Positions 17,156-24,726 of a DNA stretch of 64,000 nucleotides are shown here, piece by piece. Within the stretch, counting starts at the first letter, position 1, and the number at the start of each line of letters is the position of its first letter. The notes beneath the pieces were generated by a model. The model did no database searches. It was not told the DNA's origin and saw only the letters and a program-made list of their open reading frames with translations. This stretch comes from an uncultured Bacteroidales bacterium (lineage in GTDB: Bacteria > Bacteroidota > Bacteroidia > Bacteroidales > Bacteroidaceae): NCBI GenBank assembly GCA_902779845.1, contig CACZCZ010000004.1, positions 1 through 64,000 on the forward strand. The letters run 5' to 3'. A program made the translations under genes and the position numbers.

Positions 17156-18748
17156 ATGAGAGTAATTTTTACCCTACTGCTGACAGCCTTGATGGCCTTC
17201 CCTGTGATGGCACAGGAGAACAGTATCGCAGTTGCTCCCGGAGCACAGTACGTGCTGCGCAACGTGGCCACAGGATCCTATCTCATGAAGGACGGCACCA
17301 CCACCTTCAATGAAGTGGAAGCCTCCAACTGGCGTGTAGTGACCAACGACACCATCCACTATGACAATGCCCCTGCGCTCTACTTCATTCACTCTGACGA
17401 GAGCATCATGCAGCTCTCCAACAGCGGCGCCGGCTGGTCTGTGAAGTTCTCACCCACGCCCAACACCACCTATTTGATGCCCAGTGAGACCACCCCTGGT
17501 ACCTTCAAGTTCCGCTATCGCTACCTCCTCGATGTTCGCTTCCTGAATGTCGAAGTTGATAGCCTTGGTGCTGAGCGTCTCACGGCCGCCCACACCTCCT
17601 CGCCCTACAACGACTGGGAGTTTGTCCCCACTTCGCATCCCCGCGACTACCGCTATCGTCTGATGTCCATGGACCGTAGTAACTCCAACACCAAGTATTG
17701 CATTGCCTACCGTTCCGTTGACCTCAAGGGCGAGCCCTGCTGGCTCTCCGGCTGGATTGCAGTGCCTACCGACGGCGAGGGGGGTGTCTCCAATGCCGAC
17801 CACGTCCTCTTCTCGGGTCACCACACCGTCACCAAGAACACCGAGTGGCCCTCCACCACCAGCCCGATCGATGCCTTCTCCTTCGACTTCTCCACCAACA
17901 AACCCGTGATGGTGGAACCCGACTACTACGGCTGCGGCATCACCGACATGTATGACAGTCCCTACCTCGCTCCCGACATCATGGCCGAGCAGAGCGTTGA
18001 CATGCTCCTGATTGCCCACGACCTGCTGCGCGACCTCCACCAGATGGACTGCTCCGCAGGCACCTATCCCACCTATGGCGTTGGTGCCTCCCAGGGTGCT
18101 TCCATCACCCTGGCCTGCCAGCGCTATGTTGAGAACTCCCCCAAGATCAGCGCTGCCCAGCGTCAGGCCATCAACTGGGTTCGCTCCTGCGTCTGTGCCG
18201 GTGCCTACAACCCCATGGCAACCATCTCCCACTACCTCTACTACGACGTCCTCGGCGAACCCAATGTAGTACCCCTCCTGGTGATGGGAATGGTGGCAGC
18301 CTATCCCGAGATCTTCGGCGAAACCACGGTTGAGGACTACTTCTCCGAGACCTTCAACAATGCCGGCATTCTCGAAAGAATCCGCAGCCACCAATACACC
18401 AACGACGAGAACTCCGCATACGTCATCAGCAACTGCGGTAACACGATGACCGCCCTCCTCTCCGAAGAGGCTAAAGACCCGAATTCCGACATCGCGCAGA
18501 AGCTGCTGAAGGCCCTGGGGCAGTGCAACATCACACGTGACTGGTCGCCCCGTGCAAACATCGTCCTCTACTACAACCCCACAGATGATGTCGTTCCCTA
18601 CCTCAACACCATCTCCTTCTACAACGGAATGAAAGACCGCTGCCAGGGCACGCTCGAGGTCCGTCCGACCACCTTCTCTTTCGGCGGCCATGATGAAGCC
18701 TGCGTTGAATTCTTCGCACGAATGATTTTTGGAGCTTATAAAGAATAA
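17156..18748 (+). CDS. Secreted alpha/beta hydrolase (lipase/esterase-like), 5' half of a likely split gene
   Basis: 530 residues with a signal peptide (MRVIFTLLLTALMAFPVMAQ). Residues 25-150 look like a ricin-type beta-trefoil (YVLRNVATGSYLM). The rest is an alpha/beta hydrolase with nucleophile S312 in GASQG, a candidate acid in YYNPTDDVVP and the histidine in FGGHDEACVEF. It probably cleaves ester substrates outside the cell. It has no sorting tail of its own. The stop TAA at 18746-18748 is followed in the same frame by a 172-codon reading frame that carries such a tail, so a nonsense mutation in one longer gene is likely. Confidence 0.85.
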   Translation: MRVIFTLLLTALMAFPVMAQENSIAVAPGAQYVLRNVATGSYLMKDGTTTFNEVEASNWRVVTNDTIHYDNAPALYFIHSDESIMQLSNSGAGWSVKFSPTPNTTYLMPSETTPGTFKFRYRYLLDVRFLNVEVDSLGAERLTAAHTSSPYNDWEFVPTSHPRDYRYRLMSMDRSNSNTKYCIAYRSVDLKGEPCWLSGWIAVPTDGEGGVSNADHVLFSGHHTVTKNTEWPSTTSPIDAFSFDFSTNKPVMVEPDYYGCGITDMYDSPYLAPDIMAEQSVDMLLIAHDLLRDLHQMDCSAGTYPTYGVGASQGASITLACQRYVENSPKISAAQRQAINWVRSCVCAGAYNPMATISHYLYYDVLGEPNVVPLLVMGMVAAYPEIFGETTVEDYFSETFNNAGILERIRSHQYTNDENSAYVISNCGNTMTALLSEEAKDPNSDIAQKLLKALGQCNITRDWSPRANIVLYYNPTDDVVPYLNTISFYNGMKDRCQGTLEVRPTTFSFGGHDEACVEFFARMIFGAYKE

Positions 18749-18751
18749 ACT

Positions 18752-19270
18752 ATGACACTCGCATATCTTTTTTACTGGTACTATGTAGTACTCACCGCCA
18801 CTACGGGTGGCAAGATTTACGCCACAGGCGACTGGCGCCTGCCCCTTTCAAGTGAAGACTTCGGCGACCGCATCGAGACACGATGGGTCATTGCCGGCAC
18901 CGAAGGCCGCTCATCCTGCTACGCTTGGGTACGTCCCGACGAAGGCTACCACTTCGCAGGCTTCTACGATGAGAACAACCAGCTCGTGAGTGCCACCGAC
19001 CAACTCGATGAGATCCGTCTCTGGAGCACCACCTACAGCGCTCAGGAAGAGGACGGCATCGTCAGCGGCGCCGACCTTTATCCCGTTAAGCCCCAATGTC
19101 TCACCGCCGTCTTCGAACCCGATGTCCCCGTGCAGATCACCGCACCCAAGGATGCCGCCAAGGCTGTCTCTGCTGCCGATGAACTCTTCGACCTCTCAGG
19201 TCGCAAGATCATCACACCCCGCAACGGCCAGATCATCGTCCGCAACCGAAAGAAGATCATCATCAAGTAA
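18752..19270 (+). pseudogene. InlB-B-like repeat plus sorting tail, probable 3' part of the hydrolase gene
   Basis: 172 codons in the same frame as the preceding hydrolase, separated from it by one stop codon and one ACT codon. There is no proper signal peptide. Residues 13-115 resemble a bacterial InlB B-type repeat (TATTGGKIYATGD, DEGYHFAGFYDENNQLVS, and a TAVFEPDV end). The C-terminus, ELFDLSGRKI...IIVRNRKKIIIK, is the same type IX-like tail as on the M6 protease. An exported tail without a signal peptide makes little sense alone. It could be a separate translated ORF, but I read it as the cut-off end of one 704-codon gene. Confidence 0.6.
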
Positions 19271-19288
19271 TTTCTCTCGTAACACTTC

Positions 19289-19316
19289 AATGCCCGACCC
19301 TCCCAGGTCGGGCATT
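19289..19316 (+). terminator. Hairpin terminator after the split hydrolase
   Basis: A perfect 11-bp stem, AATGCCCGACC (19289-19299) with GGTCGGGCATT (19306-19316), 6-nt loop, followed by a weak T-rich stretch. Confidence 0.7.
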
Positions 19317-19333
19317 GTATCTTTACAACTGTC

Positions 19334-20221
19334 ATGAATTCAGAAGCAAATCGTTATGTGGTGGGACTCGGCGAAGTCCTATGGGATGTGTTGCCTGAAG
19401 GGAAGCAGCTAGGTGGTGCACCCGCTAACTTTGCCTATCATGCAGGGAAGCTGCTGGGAAAGGATCAGGTGGTCGCCATCAGTGCCATCGGTGAGGACAC
19501 TTTGGCCGAGGAGACCCTTGAAGCGCTGAAGGCTCATGAGTTGGTGACGCTGATGCCGAGAGTGCCGTTTCCGACGGGGACCGTGCAGGTGACGCTGTCC
19601 GGCGACGGCATTCCATCCTATGAGATTAAGGAGGCTGTGGCATGGGACAATATCCCCTTCAACGAGGAGATAGAGCATGTGGCGGCACACTGCAGGGCCG
19701 TGTGCTTCGGGACTTTGGCGCAGCGCAGCAGCATAAGCCGCGCCACCATCCTCGCATTCCTTGATGCAACACCCCAAGACTGCCTGAAAGTCTTCGACAT
19801 CAACCTGCGCCAGCACTTCTACTCGGCATCGGTTGTAGAAGAGAGCCTGCACCGTTGCAACATCTTGAAGATAAACGACGAAGAGCTGGAGATAGTGAGG
19901 CAGATGTGTTGTCCCACGATAGGCGAGGTGAGTGTTGACCAAGTCTGTCGCCACCTGCTCAAAACCTACCAACTTGATATGCTCATCCTGACCTGTGGCA
20001 CTGCGGGCAGCTATGTCTTTGCTCCCGATGCCCTGTCATTTCTGGAAACGCCCAAAGTGGAGGTCGCAGACACCGTCGGCGCAGGCGACTCCTTCACTGC
20101 CGCCTTCGTTGCCTCTATCCTTCAAGGCAAAACCATTTCCGAGAGCCACCAAGCCGCCGTACAAGTCAGCGCGTATGTCTGCACACAGCATGGTGCAATG
20201 CCCGATTACCCTATGGAATAA
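19334..20221 (+). CDS. PfkB-family carbohydrate kinase, probable fructokinase
   Basis: A 295-residue ribokinase-like sugar kinase. The N-terminal GEVLWDVLPEGKQLGGAPANFAYHA pattern is that of bacterial fructokinases. The C-terminal DTVGAGDSFTAAFVA is PfkB signature 2 with the catalytic Asp. It would phosphorylate fructose or a related sugar with ATP. The gene lies after a terminator, so it probably has its own promoter; TATCTTTA at 19318-19325 is a near-match to the -7 box. It marks the left border of the accessory island. Confidence 0.9.
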   Translation: MNSEANRYVVGLGEVLWDVLPEGKQLGGAPANFAYHAGKLLGKDQVVAISAIGEDTLAEETLEALKAHELVTLMPRVPFPTGTVQVTLSGDGIPSYEIKEAVAWDNIPFNEEIEHVAAHCRAVCFGTLAQRSSISRATILAFLDATPQDCLKVFDINLRQHFYSASVVEESLHRCNILKINDEELEIVRQMCCPTIGEVSVDQVCRHLLKTYQLDMLILTCGTAGSYVFAPDALSFLETPKVEVADTVGAGDSFTAAFVASILQGKTISESHQAAVQVSAYVCTQHGAMPDYPME

Positions 20222-20376
20222 ATGCATTCTCATTAGGCCAGTACACATTGGGAGCTAATGGGTCGTTCGTATCTATGGGATGCCAGTGCTTGTCTAAAAT
20301 CCTATATCGTCTATCGACCGACGTTGCACCACCGTGGGTGTGGCCATTTTTATATAACAAAGTCGCTACTTTATCT
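20211..20376 (-). pseudogene. Possible gene remnant, about 54 codons, no start
   Basis: The minus strand reads open from just after an in-frame TGA near 20377 to a TAG at 20211-20213. The translation has a protein-like composition (YKNGHTHGG, then DRRYRILDKHWHPIDTNDPL) but no ATG. It overlaps the fructokinase end by 11 nt and lies downstream of the first island gene. It could be the decayed 3' end of a lost gene or chance. Confidence 0.25.
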
Positions 20377-20393
20377 CACGACAAAGTAGCGAC
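20362..20393. terminator. Hairpin between convergent genes
   Basis: A perfect 11-bp stem, GTCGCTACTTT (20362-20372) with AAAGTAGCGAC (20383-20393). A second hairpin, AACGTACC (20441-20448) with GGTACGTT (20456-20463) and TTCGTTTT after it, lies closer to the minus-strand gene. Together they may terminate transcription from both sides. Confidence 0.55.
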
Positions 20394-20482
20394 ACCCTTA
20401 ATTAAAGCCGTGAAGGGGAGAGTATGAAACCCCTACACGCAACGTACCGATCATAGGTACGTTTTCGTTTTACCCGATCTGT

Positions 20483-21289
20483 TCATGGGGTCTCGATATC
20501 GCTAAAGTCGTCATAGATGACCTCTACAAAGTCGTCGCCAGACAAATTTAGTTGATCCTGGAAGTAAGCTGAGAACATAATATGCCTTGCATTCTTCTTC
20601 CAATCTTCTTTTTTCCGTTCTCCCCAATTGAGATCTTTTAGGTATCGGTATGAACGGGCATATTCTTTTAGTTCCTCTGCCGAATAGTTCGCATTATCGT
20701 AAATCAATTCTGTCGGGCCTTGGTCAGAACAGATAATCACTTCTCGGCAACCAAACATTTTTGCTTGATGATTTATTTGCATCCGATAATTGCGCAACCA
20801 TTCCCGTTTTTCTATACTTGATGAATGGAATGCCCTTTCCCACCAGTGCCATCTTCCACATATATTTACATCGAGATTTACATTCTCTTTGTAAATTCTA
20901 ATGTTAAGATTGTCATCATTGTCTTCTATCTCGTATAACTCGTAAGGGTCTCCAATATCGTAAAGTATACAATGTGCAAGTTCACCTACAAAGGTTGCTT
21001 GACGCAGTTTGTCTTCACCTACTAATTCTAGTATTTGACGTGCTTGATAATCTGACACTATCATATGGAGGTAATCTTTAGAATTATTTACTTCATACTT
21101 CCCAAGTTCAATCAAATCATAAACTTCTACTTCACTTACGACGTTATTTGCAATATCATACTCGTATTCTTTTCTATATACAAGCTTGATATTCTGATTC
21201 ATTCTCTTTGCAACTTCCTTTGCCGTTGCAAAAGAATCATTGACAGGCAGATTATGCTTTAATCCTATTTCTACTACATCCCATCCCAT
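20483..21289 (-). CDS. Unknown island protein, 268 aa
   Basis: I do not recognise this protein. It has 268 residues, is acidic and soluble, without signal peptide or membrane segments. The N-terminal third is K/E/N-rich. A WHWWERAF segment lies near residue 148 and the end is acidic (FVEVIYDDFSDIETP). Codon use is markedly more AT-rich than in the flanking core genes, suggesting transfer. It has a long 5' leader with a hairpin followed by a U-run (21336-21420) and one of the three shared dyad promoters (21438-21474). By context it may be a cargo or defence gene; no function can be assigned. Confidence 0.75.
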   Translation of the reverse strand: MGWDVVEIGLKHNLPVNDSFATAKEVAKRMNQNIKLVYRKEYEYDIANNVVSEVEVYDLIELGKYEVNNSKDYLHMIVSDYQARQILELVGEDKLRQATFVGELAHCILYDIGDPYELYEIEDNDDNLNIRIYKENVNLDVNICGRWHWWERAFHSSSIEKREWLRNYRMQINHQAKMFGCREVIICSDQGPTELIYDNANYSAEELKEYARSYRYLKDLNWGERKKEDWKKNARHIMFSAYFQDQLNLSGDDFVEVIYDDFSDIETP

Positions 21290-21335
21290 AGCTATTATTC
21301 ATTATCTGTTTTCATCTATTGTTATTTTCAATGGT

Positions 21336-21420
21336 TTCAAAAAAGAAAGGTGGATTGGAGAGGATTCGCGCTCGAACTTGTTCGCTTCGCTCTGCGAAGA
21401 ACCTTTGATCAATCCACCTT
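21336..21420 (-). promoter_or_regulatory. Attenuator-like structured leader
   Basis: In the leader of the 20483-21289 gene, AAGGTGGATTG (minus strand, from 21420) pairs over 11 bp with CAATCCACCTT (ending at 21347) and is followed by TTTCTTTTTT. Inside the loop is a second hairpin, CTTCGC-TCT-GCGAAG as read on the plus strand. A hairpin plus U-run before the ATG is the layout of a transcription attenuator. It superficially resembles a tRNA acceptor but lacks D and T arms. Confidence 0.45.
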
Positions 21421-21437
21421 CTTTGAGTATGACGCTG

Positions 21438-21474
21438 CAAAGGTAACAGCAGGTTGTCTCAAATCATGGGACAA
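21438..21474 (-). promoter_or_regulatory. Dyad promoter, copy A
   Basis: The -7 box TACCTTTG (plus-strand CAAAGGTA, 21438-21445) is preceded by a 21-bp dyad TTGTC-N11-GACAA at 21454-21474. The dyad starts exactly 16 nt from the start of the box on the plus strand. Copies B (24138-24174) and C (27316-27352) have the same sequence and spacing. The usual TTTG -33 box at 20-nt spacing is absent. Confidence 0.65.
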
Positions 21475-21546
21475 GCGAGAGAAATATTTCGAAAAATTCA
21501 TTTTTCAGTACTTTTCCGAGCGCAGTAATGGTTCATCGCAGATAAA

Positions 21547-22482
21547 TCATGGGACAGTCTCATAATTTTTTGCGGCTTCCGCGTGCATTTCGCAAATTTC
21601 TTCCGCCAGCCACTGCGGAGAGAGCACTTTTATCTGGTTTCCTTTGCTGAGCAGATGGGAGCTGAAATCGACAGTCGGGCGCAGCTGCAGCTCAAAGTCC
21701 GCGTAGTCCTCGCCCTGGCTAATCTCACGCTGACTGCTATGTAGCGGCAGGTCGCGCAGATAATAACGTTCATAGCCGTAAGCACGGATTACCACCCGTT
21801 CCAGCAACGTATCATCGTGCACCAAGACACCGAAACTATCACTGAAATACGTCTCTGCATCGAAATCAGGGTCAATCTCAAACTTCACATCCGTCAGCGT
21901 CATCTCCTGAATGCGGTCGAAAGAGAACACGCCGAAGTAATCGCCATCTTCACCGTTCTCTACCTCGCGATGGAAATGTCCCAGCACATACCATCGCTGC
22001 CGAAACATCTTCAGGCAGTACGGCTCAAAGTCCAGTGCTCGCGGCTCCTCGTCCCCATACTTCTTATATAGAACGGCAATCCGCACACTCCTCTTCATTG
22101 CCTCCAACACCACCGGCAGATAGTCATCCGTGTAGCTGACAGGCTCCAGCAGAATCCGTTTCTGCAGCGACAGGCTCTCGCTAATCAGATTGTTTACCGA
22201 CAATGTCGAAAGCATCCAGTTCTGCACCGTTTTCTCGCGTAGCACATCTTCATTGCCGATGAAGTATTTATATCCGCCCTGACGGTCGCAGTCGATATAG
22301 ATACCAAAGATATCCTCGATGGCATCTTTGTGGCGGTTGAACGTGGCGCGGGCCAAATCCACACCGCCGCTCATCTCCGTCTTCACCCACCGCTCGTTGA
22401 TCTCAGCCAACGTGATTCTGCCAGCTTTGCGAATCGTGTTCACCAGCCAGATATATTCTTTGAATTTGGTTGGGATGTTCAT
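21547..22482 (-). CDS. WYL-domain transcriptional regulator
   Basis: A 311-residue regulator. The N-terminal 75 residues form a winged-helix-like domain (VNTIRKAGRITLAEINERWV...RATFNRHKDAIEDIFG). The centre carries the WYL domain, with its RQRWYVLGHF motif at residues 161-170, and a WCX-like C-terminal domain ends in VLSPQWLAEEICEMHAEA. WYL proteins bind ligands or nucleic acid and often control phage-defence genes (BrxR/CapW type). The last codons run into a DNA stretch resembling the dyad repeat. It is a plausible regulator of the three dyad promoters; this is inference from proximity. Confidence 0.85.
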   Translation of the reverse strand: MNIPTKFKEYIWLVNTIRKAGRITLAEINERWVKTEMSGGVDLARATFNRHKDAIEDIFGIYIDCDRQGGYKYFIGNEDVLREKTVQNWMLSTLSVNNLISESLSLQKRILLEPVSYTDDYLPVVLEAMKRSVRIAVLYKKYGDEEPRALDFEPYCLKMFRQRWYVLGHFHREVENGEDGDYFGVFSFDRIQEMTLTDVKFEIDPDFDAETYFSDSFGVLVHDDTLLERVVIRAYGYERYYLRDLPLHSSQREISQGEDYADFELQLRPTVDFSSHLLSKGNQIKVLSPQWLAEEICEMHAEAAKNYETVP

Positions 22483-22504
22483 ATTGTGATATTATCTTGT
22501 TAAA

Positions 22505-22531
22505 GGATGGCACGATGACCTCGTGCCATCC
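22505..22531. terminator. Hairpin between the ASCH and WYL genes
   Basis: A perfect 11-bp stem, GGATGGCACGA (22505-22515) with TCGTGCCATCC (22521-22531). A second hairpin, ACGGGT (22551-22556) with ACCCGT (22562-22567), lies next to it. There is no strong T-run, so it may be a terminator for the ASCH unit or a regulatory structure before the WYL gene. Confidence 0.45.
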
Positions 22532-22595
22532 ACCCATCGTCAGGATACGGACGGGTCTTTAACCCGTAATGTCTCACAGAACGATTGGACATTCC

Positions 22596-23122
22596 TCACT
22601 TCTTCAAATCCGTTGCCAGCACCTCACCAATGGCGAAGTAGTAGAACAGCGGGCGCTCTTCAGCGTTCTCTTCTCCAACTCCTCCAGCAGCTCATCGAAC
22701 TCATGGCAGTCGAAGCGCTGTTGTATGGCTTCCACGTTCTGACGTGTGACGGGAATCAGTGCATTCTCAGTGCATTCCACGTCCAGGAACCAGGACTTGT
22801 TGTAGTCGTGGAAGTGAATCTTCAGCACAGGCCGCGTGGCACACATGAACTCATCGAATGCCTCCATATCCATTCCTGGTGCATCGCGATGTTCATCCAT
22901 CCAGTCGCAAACCTTTTTATCCGTCAAGCGGTTCATGTAGTGCTCCGAGCACTGCCGAACCTCCACCTTCTTCTCGCCACTGAGAATATCCTTCGCAAAC
23001 TCCTTGCGCATAATCAGGTCCAGCACCTTAATGGGTTCGCACATCGGTGCATTGTACTCTTTACAAAACTTGTCGCGTGCAGCATAATACTGCTCGTCTG
23101 TCATTTCTGCATACTTACTCAT
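22596..23122 (-). pseudogene. ASCH-domain protein gene with a frameshift near its 3' end
   Basis: The gene encodes an ASCH (PUA-superfamily, RNA/modified-base binding) domain: VLDLIMRKEFAKDILSGEKKVEVRQ near residues 33-57 is the family signature. In the original frame it ends at 22604 with an unlikely tail (RCSTTSPLVRCWQRI). Shifting frame near 22660-22685 gives ENAEERPLFYYFAIGEVLA then TDLKK and a stop at 22596, a far better ASCH C-terminus. The span is 527 nt, one base short of 176 codons. It is a genuine frameshift or a sequencing error. The 23130 gene lies 7 nt upstream. Confidence 0.75.
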
Positions 23123-23129
23123 ATTCGTA

Positions 23130-23417
23130 TTATTTTTGAATTAAATCCATGAATTCCTCAGCGGTGAGCGTTCTATCATCAATGCATGGCATCTTAGCCG
23201 GCTTTGGATAGGTGCACCAGCGCTTCAGTTCAGTGTTGATGAGCACCGCATACTGCCCTCCTATCTGATCCACACACTTATACCCCCTTCTTCTTATGCG
23301 ATTTGTGAGGGATTTGAACTCGTCCAAGTCCTTGCACTTCACAGAATACGGAAGAATCCGCTTACCGATTCCATTATATTCGCGGTCTGTTTCTTTGTAA
23401 TATACTTTTCTCCACAT
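23130..23417 (-). CDS. Unknown small protein, 95 aa, next to the ASCH gene
   Basis: A 95-residue basic protein that I do not recognise, starting MWRKVYYKETDREYNGIGKR and ending in TAEEFMDLIQK. It ends 7 nt before the ASCH gene, so the two are probably an operon. TATGTTTG on the minus strand (23459-23466) is a possible -7 box 42 nt upstream. No motif suggests a function. Confidence 0.65.
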   Translation of the reverse strand: MWRKVYYKETDREYNGIGKRILPYSVKCKDLDEFKSLTNRIRRRGYKCVDQIGGQYAVLINTELKRWCTYPKPAKMPCIDDRTLTAEEFMDLIQK

Positions 23418-23651
23418 ATTGTATAATTTACCAGTTCTTTAAAAAAGGGGACATCCGACAAACATAGTCAACTGAAGGTCATGCGATGTGCGAAATGAGC
23501 GATGCATAAACACGTATACTTTGCTGCCGTGCTGAGCTTGCGCCGTGCAAATTCCATCGAAGGAAAGGCCTGCTCCGGGCGAGACGTTACATTCCAATTA
23601 TGTACTCAAAATAGACAGTTCGCCCCATGAATGCGGATGTCTCCCATAAGT

Positions 23652-24107
23652 TCATATCAGATCAGTCAGGAAGCCCAGGGACTGAATCTCCATATCGAGT
23701 TTGCGCAACTGCTGGGAGTAGTCATCAATCCGCTTACGTAACTCCTTGACGTCAACAGTTGTCAACATCTTAATCTCAGAACGCGAATAGCGCTCGTTTT
23801 GTGAAGAAGCCCTCTCGTACGCGTCTCGCAATGCAGAGATGCGCATTTTCAGCACATCCTTTTCTGCCATCAACTGCGTGAGCGTCTTGCCGGCTTCGTT
23901 GCACGTCTGGACGTTAGTCAAGTTGATGCGCCAGATCAGGTTCTCCAACTCCATCAGACATCCGTTCAGTTCCTTTAGGAGCTCGTTAGGATTCTCCGTG
24001 GGTTCTTCTCCCTCCTACACCTTCACGTTGTCTGCCAAACTGCATCCAATCTGATGGATGCGTTTCTGTAAATCCTTTCGGATACTTAATGCTTCTGCTA
24101 GTTTCAT
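23652..24107 (-). pseudogene. DIP1984 family protein gene with internal amber codon
   Basis: From ATG at 24107 the frame reads MKLAEALSIRKDLQKRIHQI and on to codon 30, hits TAG at codon 31 (24015-24017), then continues open to 23652 for a total of 151 residues. The translation (KRIHQIGCSLADNVKV*EGE, and later ENLIWRINLTNVQ) matches the helical DIP1984 family, where this codon is normally Gln (CAG to TAG needs one change). A 100-residue internal product from the Met at 23954 is possible but unlikely. Function of the family is unknown. The dyad promoter copy B lies just upstream. Confidence 0.8.
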
Positions 24108-24137
24108 AACTTGTATCGATTTTAAGGTTTCACGCTG

Positions 24138-24174
24138 CAAAGGTAATACTATGTTGTCTCAAATCGTGGGACAT
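24138..24174 (-). promoter_or_regulatory. Dyad promoter, copy B
   Basis: -7 box TACCTTTG (plus-strand 24138-24145) and dyad TTGTC-TCAAATCGTGG-GACAt at 24154-24174. Same 16-nt offset as copies A and C. It precedes the DIP1984 gene by about 30 nt. Confidence 0.65.
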
Positions 24175-24240
24175 GCTCAAACTATTTTAGACAGGCCTAG
24201 CATTTGTGCATCTGTATGGACTCTGTTCCTAAAATAAAAA

Positions 24241-24720
24241 TCAAAGTCCGTCATTCTCTTCTTCAGAAAAACCGATATCTTGGCTCATTGCCTCCATTAG
24301 TTCTATCTTTATAGATTCACTATAGTCCTCATCGTTGACTATGCATCGCATTACCTCGGTTAGCAAGTCTCGATTGATATGCCCAGCTGCCACATGATAG
24401 CCGATAGCCTCCATTTGCTCCATAAAGGTCTTAAGGAGATACATGTAGCCATTTTTTAGGAAGAAGTTGGCTGTTAATGTGATGGATATGCGTTTGTTAC
24501 AATCAGAGAAATAGTGTCCCTTACAAAGGCTATACATCAAGTAAGCTGCCTTATCAGCAATCTCAGGATAGTATAGATCATCTTGCACGAAATCTAAAGT
24601 TGACCTGATGCCACCTTCATCGCGTACACCAGCCATACCACCACCACTCTTCTCTACCGTCTTATAGTAAATGGAGAGGGCTTCATCGTAATCGAGATAT
24701 GTTAAGTTAGTCATATCCAT
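24241..24720 (-). CDS. Fic/Doc family toxin (death-on-curing type)
   Basis: A 159-residue Doc-type Fic-fold enzyme. The catalytic loop GHYFSDCNKR at residues 68-77 matches HxFx(D/N)xNKR, and the N-terminal GGMAGVRDEGGIRSTLDF is the usual Doc lead-in. Doc proteins phosphorylate EF-Tu, while other Fic proteins AMPylate targets. The usual glycine at the loop position (DGNKR) is Cys here (DCNKR). It is the last gene of a three-gene operon, 6 nt after the DNA-binding protein, which is its likely antitoxin or regulator. The C-terminal 35 residues are acidic. Confidence 0.88.
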   Translation of the reverse strand: MDMTNLTYLDYDEALSIYYKTVEKSGGGMAGVRDEGGIRSTLDFVQDDLYYPEIADKAAYLMYSLCKGHYFSDCNKRISITLTANFFLKNGYMYLLKTFMEQMEAIGYHVAAGHINRDLLTEVMRCIVNDEDYSESIKIELMEAMSQDIGFSEEENDGL

Positions 24721-24726
24721 TCCTCC

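Noticed and set aside
21347-21420. Stem GGTGGATTG/CAATCCACC considered as a tRNA gene or attachment site
   Set aside because: No D arm, no valid T arm and no plausible anticodon stem. A hairpin-plus-U-run leader structure explains it better.
18746-24017. Stop codon recoding as an explanation for the internal TAA and TAG
   Set aside because: Many genes in the window end normally with TAA, TAG and TGA, and the two cases involve different stop codons. Simple mutation or sequence error is more likely.
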